The position numbers and the translations under genes were made by a program. A stretch of DNA of 64,000 bases from Siphonodentalium dalli. Its lineage: Eukaryota; Mollusca; Scaphopoda; Gadilida; Siphonodentaliidae. The DNA lies in assembly GCA_032622095.1 (NCBI GenBank), contig CP136063.1, forward strand, positions 115,652,723 through 115,716,722. The letters run 5' to 3'. Each line of letters opens with the position of its first letter. Within the stretch, counting starts at the first letter, position 1. This document shows positions 45,701 to 50,775 of this stretch, piece after piece. The notes under the pieces were generated by a model that had not been told where the DNA came from, made no database searches, and worked only from the letters and a program-made list of their open reading frames with translations.

Positions 45701-48229
45701 AAAAATCATCTTATGGTTTTATCGCTTATTTTGCTTTATATAGTTTATATAGTCATGAAACAGCGAGAAATTAACTTCTTCTGAGAAAAAGTTTTTAGAG
45801 TCAGGGTTTGGGGTGGGGGGGGGCATGAAATGTCCAGGTCAGGATATCTCCCCCCCCCCCCCCCCACCCAGTACCTACATGACAAAAAAATCATTGTATG
45901 GATTTATTGCTTATTTTGCTTTATAGTCATGAAACGGCGAGAAATTAACTTCTTCTGAGATAAAGTTTTTCGAGTCAGGGTTTGGGGTGGGGGGATGTCC
46001 AGGTCAGGATATCTCCCCTCCCCCACCCAGCACCTACATGACAAAAAAATCATCTTATGGTTTTATCGCTTATTTTGCTTTATATATTCATGAAACAGGC
46101 TCAAACAGCGAGAAATTAACTTCTTCTGCTCAGTTGTCAATTTCGATACTGCGGACATGGATTGGCAAGAATTTAATATAGATAATATCTCACATCATGC
46201 TAAATTGGGGCTGATGGGAACTTTCGTAGCCTGGATACCCTCCCTACTGCCAACGTTAAATTTGTTTTTAAATTATATTTTTTTGGTTGTAATTCTTCAG
46301 TATTTGGTTATGAAATGGCGAGAAAAAATATTTCTAAGAAGAATTTTTTTTTTCAAGTCACCCCTGGATATTCAGCCCCCCATCTATAATATCACCACTA
46401 TCATATTAATATGACCGTGTAGATCATTGTCAGACTAAGTTGTCAATTTCGATACTGCAGACCTGGGTTGGCAAGATGAATACAATTTAATATAGATAAT
46501 ATCTCACACCATGCTAAATTGGGGGAATTTCTTAGCCTGGATACCACCCCCCCCCCCTCCCCTTGATACCCCCCCCCCCCCTCCCCTTATTATCAACATA
46601 AAAAAATAAAATTGTTATATTTCCTCATTATTTGCTTATGAAATGGCGAGAAAAACATTTTTAAGAAGAATTTTTTTTTAAAGTCACCTCTGGATATCCA
46701 CCCCCCATCTCTAATATCACCGCTATCATATATGTCTCGTCATATCAACTTTGTATGGAATTTAGTTTGATAAATTTTGTATAAAATTAAATAGTCATTG
46801 GGCCATGTAACTGCTTTGAAATAAAATATCAGTCTCCAAATATTTGTTCCCAAGGTAAAAAAAAAATTATAAGAATGTATGCCATTTTACATATTTATTC
46901 TGTCCTTAACCAAGTTACTCAGTTTTAACATTTAAAAAAACATATATATATATTAACACATGTAAACAAAACAACATTTTAACAAACTTTTAACAACATC
47001 CTATTTGATAGAAAAAGGACAAATGGTTTCTGTGCGACCTCAGCTTTTGAAACATATCAGTAATCAGTGTGTGTTTACATTTACATGTATTTTCACAGAA
47101 ATTCTATGAAGTACTAGATCATAAGATGCAATGACTGAAAAGATGACAACGAGAATAGTTGTCCATGTAGTTGCAAATATACTGTCCATTTATCATCTAT
47201 TATTATGATTGATGAGTGTTATTCCCAAAAGTAAATTATTAAAATTTCTGGCATCAGATTATGGGAATACAACTTATTTTACTGATACTTTTACAGACCG
47301 TATCAATACATGTTTGATAATTCCAAGGTCCTCAAGTTACTGNNNNNNNNNNNNNNNNNNNNNNNNNNNNNNNNNNNNNNNNNNNNNNNNNNNNNNNNNN
47401 NNNNNNNNNNNNNNNNNNNNNNNNNNNNNNNNNNNNNNNNNNATTAAGAACAATTAACTTAATTGTCACATGTCAAATGTGGGGAGATAAATGCATTTTT
47501 TTCGAACGAAAAATCGAATTGTTCGTTTTAGTGATAGAGCACAGGGGGTGGTCTGCAGCCAATGAGGTGATGATTTACATAATAACAAAATCTGAAGTTG
47601 CCTAACTGTAGCTTATATCTATATAGTAGAGGTAATATATCTAGATCTATTTGTTATATTTTAATCAAATTTAATATTACATGGACAGTGATTCCTAGGA
47701 CTGTGATTAAAGGTAAAATAATCATAATATTTATTTATATTTAAACTATGTCTGTCCCTTGAACATTATTGCCCTCAGAAGTGAAAGAGTGGTGTAGCCC
47801 TGGTGTAGCCAATCAAATTTCATCTGGCATATCACACCTTCAAACTTGACCTACACTACAGGCTACAACTTACAAGTACAAAACAATAAACATTACTCAC
47901 ATTCTATGTATTAACAGGTATCATATTCAATAGTAACCTATGTTCATACATATCATGTAGGTGCCACAGTTTAGAGCTAAGAAAACACTATTTTTGTTGT
48001 TAATATTTACAATGTGACATTGGATTTGGAAAATTACCTCCCCTGAACCAGACCAAGTTCCATCGTAAACACCATTATTTTTCTCTTCCAATCCCAACTC
48101 TTTCAACCAAGAATATTTTGGATCACTGATTAGAAATGAAGACATTCGTGAGTTGATTGTGCAGCCTCTTGCAAGTCTGCAACTGAGAGATATCTGCGAT
48201 CGAGAAACAAGTTTGACAGCGAAGGCCAT
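110..48229 (-). CDS. ALDH7A1: ALDH7A1 / antiquitin gene (15 of ~18 coding exons)
   Basis: Antiquitin is an NAD-dependent aldehyde dehydrogenase that oxidises alpha-aminoadipic semialdehyde in lysine catabolism; family members also act on betaine aldehyde and lipid aldehydes, in mitochondria and cytosol. I assembled 15 exons on the minus strand (48038-48229, 27032-27085, 26330-26395, 24629-24709, 23248-23371, 21379-21511, 17401-17445, 16122-16199, 15466-15523, 14540-14579, 13790-13831, 10657-10751, 8667-8751, 1318-1424, 110-226). Every boundary is GT-AG and the phases match. The joined product is 439 residues and aligns from the N-terminus of the ~539-residue family. Key residues by this numbering are Asn195 (ITAFNFPVA), Glu296 (LLELGGNN) and Cys330 (AGQRCTT). 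The human gene has 18 exons, so about three exons lie beyond base 1. The gene is unusually spread out (>48 kb) because introns are filled with repeats. Identity is near certain; transcript ends are not determined. Confidence 0.97.
221..365. repeat. 46-bp tandem copies of the exon 15 acceptor region
   Basis: The exon 15 boundary sequence (CTATCACCTGGAAAAAGTTA on plus) recurs with a ~46-bp period at 268 and 314, and once more, diverged, at ~779. The copy at 314 keeps an AG|GTGATAG acceptor; the one at 268 has lost it. Confidence 0.75.
366..1121. other. Intron 14 remainder
   Basis: AT-rich intron. The segment 420-520 contains a short inverted and direct repetition of an ACTGTGGGTATACA motif. 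A fourth diverged acceptor copy lies at ~757-815. No gene is seen. Confidence 0.6.
1122..1355. repeat. ~62-bp tandem copies of exon 14 3' end and donor
   Basis: The end of exon 14 (CTATCTTGCCACCTTGCTT on plus) and the following intron are present about 3.5 times. The true donor is at 1312-1317. An intact decoy CAAG|GTGAGG lies at 1250-1255, and a degenerate one near 1180. Confidence 0.85.
1318..1424 (-). CDS. ALDH7A1: ALDH7A1 exon 14
   Basis: This 107-nt exon encodes [20 protein letters not shown] then [15 protein letters not shown], matching human '[33 protein letters not shown]'. The acceptor is ctattacag and the donor gtgagg at 1317-1312. The 3' half of the exon and its donor are copied in tandem into the intron (1122-1311). 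Confidence 0.95.
1457..1942 (+). repeat. Dispersed repeat, copy A
   Basis: Begins with GTGTCAATGACACTGTAG and carries 'AAATCCAAGATGGC' modules and a (CA)n run. It ends with AGTAAAGTTGAGCTAAA. The same modules occur at 12146-13365 and, inverted, at 58930-59165. It looks like a decayed retroelement 3' region. No coding capacity. Confidence 0.75.
2238..2576. mobile_element. 339-bp inverted-repeat element (derivative MITE)
   Basis: The ends are ~55-bp inverted repeats starting ATGATATTTTTAAAAATATA and including CTTAAAGAAAGCCTGAACAC. The inner part (about 2290-2460) is essentially identical to the right end of the neighbouring large element (7305-7465, inverted), so it is probably an internally deleted relative. 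Confidence 0.8.
4080..4475. repeat. ~190-bp direct duplication in the TIR element
   Basis: Two diverged copies share the order GCATAGACCGAAGCG..., CAGGCCC.TATGAT, GGTTGGGATCC, CCCTGCCTGCAA and CAAACGTCTTTGCC. Confidence 0.75.
4714..5352 (-). other. Open frame inside the TIR element, unrecognised
   Basis: A 212-codon minus-strand frame whose middle is Ser/Asp/Glu-rich ([20 protein letters not shown] region). A shorter diverged relative of its LSHRR...GPPS...AGRS...AES stretch is readable on the minus strand at ~2960-3050. So this peptide-like segment occurs twice in the element and could be a decayed element-encoded protein. No family assigned; it may be chance. Confidence 0.2.
6345..7062. 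repeat. ~350-bp direct duplication in the TIR element
   Basis: The copies run 6345-6718 and 6731-7062. They share GACATTGATAAACCAAGAT, ACACATCTGGATCA, AGATAGCGTCAGTAGCGATG and AAGGCCTTGAAATGG, with ~20% divergence by eye. Confidence 0.8.
7494..8614. other. Intron 13, unannotated part
   Basis: AT-rich intron with no recognisable exon, RNA or repeat boundary. Confidence 0.5.
8615..8644. repeat. Homopolymer run of 30 G
   Basis: An uninterrupted G30 (C30 in the ALDH7A1 transcript), starting 22 nt downstream of the exon 13 donor. The length is likely unreliable in assemblies. Confidence 0.95.
8667..8751 (-). CDS. ALDH7A1: ALDH7A1 exon 13
   Basis: This 85-nt exon encodes [20 protein letters not shown] then LRIGDPLD, matching human '[28 protein letters not shown]'. 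It ends with the first base of a Glu codon. The donor is gtaagt. A 30-nt homopolymer (C on the transcribed sense) begins 22 nt after the exon. Confidence 0.95.
8752..10039. other. Intron 12, unannotated part
   Basis: AT-rich, no recognisable gene or repeat; open frames are short and unlike known proteins. Confidence 0.5.
10040..10570 (+). repeat. Diverged ~145-bp tandem repeat
   Basis: Three units share CATTGAAT..CCTCATAGTAGTGAA, ACAAGTGGTGGAGATATCT and AACTTTAGAATGAGAA. They end in a GGACAGATG-rich stretch and TATACCCCCTTTTG...GTGGGGTATAA, a small hairpin tail typical of dispersed invertebrate repeats. Confidence 0.75.
10657..10751 (-). CDS. ALDH7A1: ALDH7A1 exon 12, catalytic Cys
   Basis: This 95-nt exon encodes [20 protein letters not shown] followed by [11 protein letters not shown]. 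Cys in 'GQRCTT' is the catalytic nucleophile (residue 330 here, equal to C302 of the 511-residue cytosolic numbering). The acceptor (tgttacag) is tandemly duplicated 44 bp upstream in the intron, creating a decoy acceptor (see 10723-10835). The donor is gtaaga. Confidence 0.96.
10723..10835. repeat. 44-bp duplication of the exon 12 acceptor
   Basis: The exon 12 start plus acceptor (AACCATATCCACATCAGCAT ... AACTGTAAC on plus) is copied at 10767-10810 with few changes, and a third decayed copy follows. The duplicated acceptor AG is at 10796-10797. Confidence 0.85.
10922..11398. mobile_element. Inverted composite with two 69-bp hairpins
   Basis: Hairpins at 10981-11049 and 11270-11338 are near-perfect. 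The outer stem includes GCCAATGCATTCTCTTATAT, and the two are in mirror orientation. Outer arms (TGTGACCCGCCATATCAAAT at left, inverted at right) extend the palindrome over ~480 bp. The family recurs at 13439 and 22079. Confidence 0.85.
11586..11980. mobile_element. 395-bp palindromic MITE
   Basis: Ends GCCTGGATATAGTGCGTCTG (left) and the inverse of GGCTGGATCTAGTCTGTCTG (right). It contains two hairpins (about 11614-11700 and 11866-11955), each built from an AATGAGGTCCCCAGAGG arm. Confidence 0.8.
12146..13365 (+). repeat. Dispersed repeat, copy B with internal tandem modules
   Basis: Same start and end modules as 1457-1942. The part 12284-12640 carries a second repeat with two ~130-bp units (CAAGGTCAAGGACAC, CCCATATTGT, GATCAAAGTAGGCCTACATA). 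Then come three 'AATCCAAGATGGCYG' units of ~155 bp. Confidence 0.8.
13439..13702. mobile_element. 264-bp twin-hairpin MITE, piggyBac-like ends
   Basis: Bounded by TTAACCCTGCCATGTC and GTCATGAAAGGGTTAA, i.e. TTAA flanks with CCC-type inverted ends, which resemble piggyBac-related MITEs. It contains two tandem hairpins (13488-13557 and 13584-13652) with the GCCARTGCATTCTCTTATAT stem. The superfamily call is an inference. Confidence 0.75.
13790..13831 (-). CDS. ALDH7A1: ALDH7A1 exon 11 (42 nt), catalytic Glu
   Basis: This 42-nt exon encodes [13 protein letters not shown]. The Glu of 'LELGGNN' (residue 296) is the general base of the aldehyde dehydrogenase mechanism. Phase 1 in and phase 1 out; the next Val codon is G|TT. 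The donor is gtttgt. Confidence 0.95.
   Translation of the reverse strand, partial: ANFFWSLVETMPF
14188..14364. repeat. 25-bp minisatellite, seven units
   Basis: Unit GATAAATACAATTATCTGCC plus TCCCT, repeated seven times with single-base variants (ATCTG/ATATG), in ALDH7A1 intron 10. Confidence 0.95.
14540..14579 (-). CDS. ALDH7A1: ALDH7A1 exon 10 (40 nt)
   Basis: This 40-nt exon encodes [13 protein letters not shown] plus the first base of a Gly codon, matching '[14 protein letters not shown]'. The acceptor is gtttcag and the donor is gtcagt. Confidence 0.93.
14590..14930. repeat. Dispersed repeat remnant
   Basis: Carries AAGTCCAAGATGGCTGCTGG and GGACGCACAGACAGATGATG modules related to copies A and B, more diverged. 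Confidence 0.6.
15466..15523 (-). CDS. ALDH7A1: ALDH7A1 exon 9
   Basis: This 58-nt exon encodes [19 protein letters not shown]. '[11 protein letters not shown]' is the conserved dinucleotide-binding 'FTGS' motif of aldehyde dehydrogenases. The next exon supplies VG. The donor is gtttgt, weaker than consensus. Confidence 0.96.
15524..17400. other. Introns 8 and 7 around exon 8
   Basis: Apart from exon 8, I see no repeat or gene here; AT-rich sequence. Confidence 0.5.
16122..16199 (-). CDS. ALDH7A1: ALDH7A1 exon 8
   Basis: This 78-nt exon encodes [18 protein letters not shown] followed by VQGGADV, equivalent to '[21 protein letters not shown]' in the cofactor-binding region. Phase 2 in and phase 2 out (GG|G glycine codon). 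The donor is gtaagc. Confidence 0.95.
17401..17445 (-). CDS. ALDH7A1: ALDH7A1 exon 7 (45 nt)
   Basis: This tiny exon encodes [14 protein letters not shown], matching human 'KGAPTTSLISVAVTK'. It completes the Trp codon from exon 6 and donates AG to an Arg codon in exon 8. The acceptor is tttttag and the donor is gtgagt. Confidence 0.93.
17561..17621. repeat. 61-bp hairpin in intron 6
   Basis: Arms GGACATTTGTAAACTAAATG and its inverse around a GTGAGGCCACAGGCTGAGAC loop. A short palindrome close to exon 7. Confidence 0.85.
18485..20000 (+). repeat. Diverged ~160-bp tandem repeats with GGAC tail
   Basis: Multiple units carry GAGTTATGGCCCTGGCTTC, GACCCAGTGACCTCATTTGA, ACAAATCTGAA and GTCACC. Two blocks (18485-19070 and 19490-20000) each end in a GGACGGAC-type run; the second ends with CTTCGTCTCAGGTGAGCTAA. 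Related fragments occur at 23610-23900. Confidence 0.8.
20001..21378. other. Intron 6, unannotated part
   Basis: No recognisable gene or repeat boundary. Confidence 0.5.
21379..21511 (-). CDS. ALDH7A1: ALDH7A1 exon 6: NAD-binding fold segment
   Basis: This 133-nt exon (phase 1 in, phase 2 out) carries [20 protein letters not shown] followed by [15 protein letters not shown], the most conserved part of antiquitins. Asn195 in 'AFNFP' corresponds to the conserved oxyanion-stabilising Asn of aldehyde dehydrogenases. The exon ends inside a Trp codon (TG|G) before gtatgt. Confidence 0.97.
22079..22330. mobile_element. Twin-hairpin MITE, second full copy
   Basis: Same organisation as 13439-13702: hairpins at 22112-22183 and 22211-22280, and right end GTCATGAAAGTGTTAA. 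The left flank has decayed to TCAACCC. A solitary right-end fragment of the family lies at ~28480-28550. Confidence 0.75.
23106..23240. repeat. 18-bp inverted repeat beside the exon 5 donor
   Basis: GTAATGCTCTAAGTAATC near 23110 is the exact inverse of GATTACTTAGAGCATTAC near 23221, ending just outside the exon 5 donor. Confidence 0.8.
23248..23371 (-). CDS. ALDH7A1: ALDH7A1 exon 5
   Basis: This 124-nt exon encodes [19 protein letters not shown], then an [13 protein letters not shown] stretch ending in FPSE. It finishes with the first base of an Arg codon completed in exon 6 (phase 1). It corresponds to the family segment '[29 protein letters not shown]'. The donor is gtgagt. An 18-bp inverted repeat sits just 3' of the donor, in the intron (23106-23240). 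Confidence 0.95.
23560..23792. repeat. Fragment of the GAGTTATG tandem repeat family
   Basis: Related to 18485-20000 (AAAGAGTTATGTC, CCTGGTGACCCCATTTTAAC). Confidence 0.6.
23793..23998. repeat. Exact 103-bp tandem duplication
   Basis: 23793-23895 and 23896-23998 appear identical, indicating a very recent duplication. Confidence 0.95.
24629..24709 (-). CDS. ALDH7A1: ALDH7A1 exon 4
   Basis: This 81-nt phase 0/0 exon encodes 27 residues including [19 protein letters not shown], the strongly conserved helix of ALDH7 enzymes. The acceptor is tttcatcag and the donor is gtcagt, a slightly weak but usable donor. Confidence 0.94.
24710..26329. other. Intron 3
   Basis: AT-rich. No exon or defined repeat was recognised. 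Confidence 0.5.
26330..26395 (-). CDS. ALDH7A1: ALDH7A1 exon 3
   Basis: This 66-nt phase 0/0 exon encodes 22 residues beginning [10 protein letters not shown] and ending AAWNEWAD, matching the family's 'DYEETVKKAREAWKIWAD' helix. The acceptor is ttttcacag and the donor is gtgagt. Confidence 0.94.
27032..27085 (-). CDS. ALDH7A1: ALDH7A1 exon 2
   Basis: This 54-nt phase 0/0 exon encodes [18 protein letters not shown], matching the 'TYCPANNEPIARV' segment of antiquitins. The acceptor is tttccag and the donor is gtaagt. It is separated from exon 1 by an almost 21-kb intron. Confidence 0.94.
27193..27288. repeat. ~96-bp palindromic element in intron 1
   Basis: Left arm TAAATGTTGCAG preceded by ATAGTCC; right arm CTGCAACATTTA followed by GACTAT. 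Confidence 0.75.
27289..28900. other. Intron 1, mostly unannotated
   Basis: Contains the solitary twin-hairpin MITE end (~28480-28550) and a small AATATATCATATATTTTCTC hairpin at ~28130. Otherwise nothing recognised. Confidence 0.5.
28905..29310 (+). repeat. ~125-bp tandem repeat
   Basis: Nearly three units share TACTTTTGTCCGGGGAGT, TTTTGGACGGGTC, CGTGACCC and CGGATTTCGACGAAAT-type modules, with a CTGTCTGTTTGTTTGTCTGT lead-in. Confidence 0.8.
29311..32119. other. Intron 1, unannotated block before the large array
   Basis: No gene, RNA or repeat structure recognised. Confidence 0.5.
32120..41432. repeat. Large tandem array, 1.44-kb unit, ~6.5 copies
   Basis: Units start at 32120, 33558, 34996, 36437, 37875, 39314 and 40764 (lengths 1438, 1438, 1441, 1438, 1439, 1450, and a partial ~669). 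Copies differ by a handful of substitutions, poly-A/T length changes and a (ATA)n run that is expanded in the last two copies. Inside each unit, diverged sub-units of 130-160 bp each carry an 'AACTCCG' or 'AATCTCCG' motif, so the unit itself is an older degenerate tandem repeat. The copies' conserved 102- and 70-codon frames are by-products of near identity. The array lies entirely in ALDH7A1 intron 1. Confidence 0.97.
41880..42300 (+). repeat. Dispersed repeat with (GGAC)n tail
   Basis: Two ~125-bp units (AAAAGGGYCATAACTC, GGATCAAACCCA, ATTCGAACT.GATCTGTATTT) are followed by a CGGACGGA run (42177-42235) and a terminal hairpin GTTTACCATACATGGTATGG. Confidence 0.85.
42301..43237. other. Intron 1 between repeats
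   Basis: Weak diverged duplication around 42625-42950 (CATTGAGA, TTACGA, CTTGTGGGG motifs). Nothing else recognised. Confidence 0.4.
43238..46128 (+). repeat. ~170-bp satellite, 17 units, each a G/C hairpin
   Basis: GATGTCCAGGTCAGGATATC occurs in 17 units spaced 160-181 bp. Each unit has GGGTTTGGGGTGGGGGG before this core and a variable C run followed by ACCCAGCACCTACATG after it. The G and C blocks can pair around the core. The rest of the unit is TCATCTTATGGTTTTATC and TTGCTTTATATAGTCATGAA. Short frames with Pro runs here come from the C tracts. Confidence 0.97.
46129..46740. repeat. ~300-bp direct duplication, diverged
   Basis: Two copies (about 46133-46400 and 46438-46735) share GTTGTCAATTTCGATACTGC, AATATCTCACA.CATGCTAAA, TATGAAATGGCGAGAAAAA and CTATAATATCACC. 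They are weakly related to the preceding satellite ('ATGAAAC.GCGAGAAAT'). Confidence 0.8.
46741..48037. other. Intron 1 start, including the gap
   Basis: AT-rich sequence flanking the N gap. No further element recognised. Confidence 0.5.
47343..47442. other. Assembly gap (100 N)
   Basis: Exactly 100 N, a conventional gap of unknown size, inside ALDH7A1 intron 1. No coding exon is missing here, because exons 1 and 2 join in frame. Confidence 0.99.
48038..48229 (-). CDS. ALDH7A1: ALDH7A1 exon 1: presequence and N-terminus
   Basis: This exon encodes residues 1-64. The start is the ATG at 48229-48227. The first 28 residues contain Lys and Arg but no Asp or Glu, as expected for a mitochondrial targeting presequence. 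A second Met (residue 29, codon 48145-48143) begins the conserved body, which continues into '[11 protein letters not shown]' and '[12 protein letters not shown]'. The mammalian protein likewise has a 28-residue presequence followed by Met29, which gives a cytosolic form, so I infer dual localisation by alternative starts. The frame stays open upstream to another Met at 48397, but that extension has no family similarity. The exon ends in GAG before gtaatt (phase 0). Confidence 0.95.
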
Positions 48230-48249
48230 CGTGCACGTGTGGGAGTAAC

Positions 48250-48296
48250 CCGGTGTTCTAAAATATAAGTATGGTTGTAAAATAAGTATGGTTTTT
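48250..48296 (-). promoter_or_regulatory. 47-bp element shared with the RSL24D1 promoter (ALDH7A1 copy)
   Basis: This stretch, read on the minus strand, matches 61801-61847 (plus strand) at 46 of 47 positions. It contains two ATACTTAT cores and ends in TAGAACACCGG, 20 nt before the ALDH7A1 start codon. In both genes an ATGCGCA motif lies just upstream. It may be a core-promoter element or a short mobile repeat inserted at both promoters. Confidence 0.6.
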
Positions 48297-48342
48297 GGCT
48301 TAGGCATGCGCATAGGACACAAAACTTCTAATGCGCGAGTAT

Positions 48343-48354
48343 TGCGCATGCGCG
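48343..48354. promoter_or_regulatory. NRF1-type palindrome upstream of ALDH7A1
   Basis: TGCGCATGCGCG matches the NRF1 consensus (YGCGCAYGCGCR), a common site in promoters of nuclear genes for mitochondrial functions. It lies 114 nt upstream of the ATG. A second ATGCGCAT lies at 48306-48313. Confidence 0.6.
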
Positions 48355-48925
48355 CGTTGTGACCTTCACTGTGAGGTCTGTATAAACCGACTGTCAATCA
48401 TTTTGTCTCTTTTATCGAGTTGAACTGAGCAATAACAATCAGACTTCTCGGATTTTGTGAGCTACAGACGACAATTACATGCATCCCAAACTTGAAAATC
48501 GCTTTCAACTTCTAGGCAAACAATGACGTTTACTACGGTTTAGTCTGTAGGATTGTTTCAGTGCAGGAATCAATTATATTAACTTATAGGCGCTCTAGTC
48601 ATCACTAAACGAGTTTGAGAACTCATATTTATTAAATTAATTATGACTATGACCAGGGGCGCCGGAAGCATCCAAGGGCAGGGGGGGGGGGGGCAGAGCC
48701 TACAAAAAGGGCACTTTTCCGCAAACTCGGGAAAATAACCATAAATTCATTGTGGCAAAAATCCCTATTTTAATGGTATTTGTCGGTTTTTATGGCCGTT
48801 TTGTGATAAAATTGACAAAAAATTAATATTCCTTGTGAAATTGGTGGTATTTTGGACCAAAAAAGTCACATTTTGCAATAAAAAGACGAGATTAAACACA
48901 CAAAAAGCATTTTCTGTCTCCAGAA

Positions 48926-50775
48926 AAAGGGCAGACCTTCGTGAATGTGTAAAAACATCAGCTGATTTGTACAAACCAGCTCCGATAAATGACGCCAAAT
49001 ATCATAGTTTTTCGGCAGCAAATTTAATTTCTATATAATTATGTCCGTCCGCCGACTCGGATAGTGGTAGTGAACCGCTGTAACTTTGAGCAATGATTTC
49101 ACTGACAAACATTATTTTTACCCCATCATATCGTATATATTCTTGTTGGCAAAAGACAGACCTTCGTGAATGTGTAAAAACATCAGCTGATTTGTACAAA
49201 CCAGCTCCGATAAATGACGCCAAATATCGGGAACATGTCTCTATTCCGAAGGTTCACTATTCCGAAGGTTCGCTATTCCGAAGGTTTTTGTTATTTTAAA
49301 AGTTAATTCTATATTCTAAAGTATTGAGAGGGTTCTTTAGTACGAAGACTCTTTTTATGAAGGAAATAACTTAAAACATTAAAAAAAAAAAATGTGATTT
49401 TTGTTTTCGTGGGTTTCCTTGAGATTTAACCCTTTGGCGAGTAGAACGACATATATGTCGTCTATCGGCTGAGGACTAAAACAACATATATGTCGTTTTA
49501 GGAAGTGTTATTTTACGTAGACATAACTTCAATAAATCATCTGATTTATAAATGATTTACATAGGAGTTATTTTGATTAATATAATGTCCCAAATACTAA
49601 AGGCGGACTATAACAGTGGGGCTCTTACGGTCAATCAATACTGGAGCGCTATAACTTACTGTATAGCAGAATAACAGAAGACCTAACTGCAATTCTGACT
49701 TTGTATTGATTTTAATGTTGATGTTTCTTTCAAGTACAGATTGCCAGTTCGGGTAGAATGCATCTCTAACTCGTAGTTTATTTCAGTCATTGTGTTTTCA
49801 ACTTTCTATAATATTAAAATGATAAACTGATACTGTCTTCTTGCTATTAATAACCGACATCTGGGACAAATTAGATATTAGATTGGGGTGTATAAATGTA
49901 CGGGGGCGCAAATTTTGATTCATTTCTGGCTAAAACTCCCATAATAGAAAACCTTCGGAATAGTGAACCTTCGGAATAGTGAACCTTCGGATTAGTGAAC
50001 CTTCGGATTAGTGAACCTTCGGAATAGCGAACCTTCGGAATAGAGAACCCTACCCCAAATATCATAGTTTTTCGGCAGAAAATTTAATTTATATATAATT
50101 ATGTCCGTCCGCCGACTCGGATAGTGGTAGTGAACCGCTGTAACTTTGAGCAATGATTTCACTGACAAACATTATTTTTTCCCCATCATATCGTATATAT
50201 TCTTGTTGGCAAAAGACAGACCTTCGTGAATATGTAAAAACATCAGCTGATTTGTACAAACCAGCTCCGATAAATGACGCCAAATATCATAGTTTTTCGG
50301 CAGCAATTTAATTTCTATATAATTATGTCCGTCCGCCGACTCGGATAGTGGTAGTGAACCGCTGTAACTTTGAGCAATGATTTCACTGACAAACATTATT
50401 TTTTCCCCATCATATCGTATATATTCTTGTTGGCAAAAGACAGACCTTCGTGAATATGTAAAAACATCAGCTGATTTGTACAAACCAGCTCCGATAAATG
50501 ACGCCAAATATCATAGTTTTTCGGCAGCAAATTTAATTTCTATATAATTATGTCCGTCCGCCGACTCGAATAGCGGTAGTGAACCGCAGTTGCTTTGAGC
50601 AATGATTTCACTGACAAACATTACTTTTACCCCATCATATCGTATATATTCTTGTTGGCAAAAGACAGACCTTCGTGAATATGTAAAAACATCAGCTGAT
50701 TTGTACAAACCAGCTCCGATAAATGACGCCAAATATCATAGTTTTTCGGCAGCAAATTTAATTTATATATAATTT
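48926..50775. repeat. 225-bp tandem array inside the hAT element, interrupted
   Basis: Units of 224-225 bp, marked by CCTTCGTGAAT at 48936, 49161, 50221, 50445 and 50670. Each contains CAGCTGATTTGTACAAACCA and GTCCGTCCGCCGACTCG. The array is split by the insertion 49229-50055. Confidence 0.93.
49229..50055. mobile_element. 827-bp nested element with 16-bp subterminal repeats
   Basis: Inserted in one 225-bp unit with target duplication CAAATATC (49221-49228 and 50056-50063). Ends start GGG, and both carry inverted arrays of a TTCCGAAGGTTCRCTA 16-mer (about three at left, six at right). The interior is non-coding and contains two ACATATATGTCG palindromes at ~49450-49495. Confidence 0.88.

Noticed and set aside
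43238-46128. CRISPR-like array of regularly spaced repeats
   Set aside because: Unit conservation extends through the whole period with no unique spacers, and the genome is eukaryotic; it is a satellite.
43447-46181. Proline-run open frames in the 170-bp satellite
   Set aside because: They are translations of C tracts and change frame from unit to unit with tract length.
48230-48397. In-frame upstream extension of ALDH7A1 exon 1 to a Met at 48397
   Set aside because: It includes the NRF1-like site and the 47-bp promoter element and lacks family similarity. The Met at 48229 gives the expected 28-residue presequence.
49021-50507. Repeated minus-strand frames beginning MASFIGAGLYKSADVF
   Set aside because: They arise from the 225-bp tandem array; frame continuity is due to unit similarity, not coding constraint.
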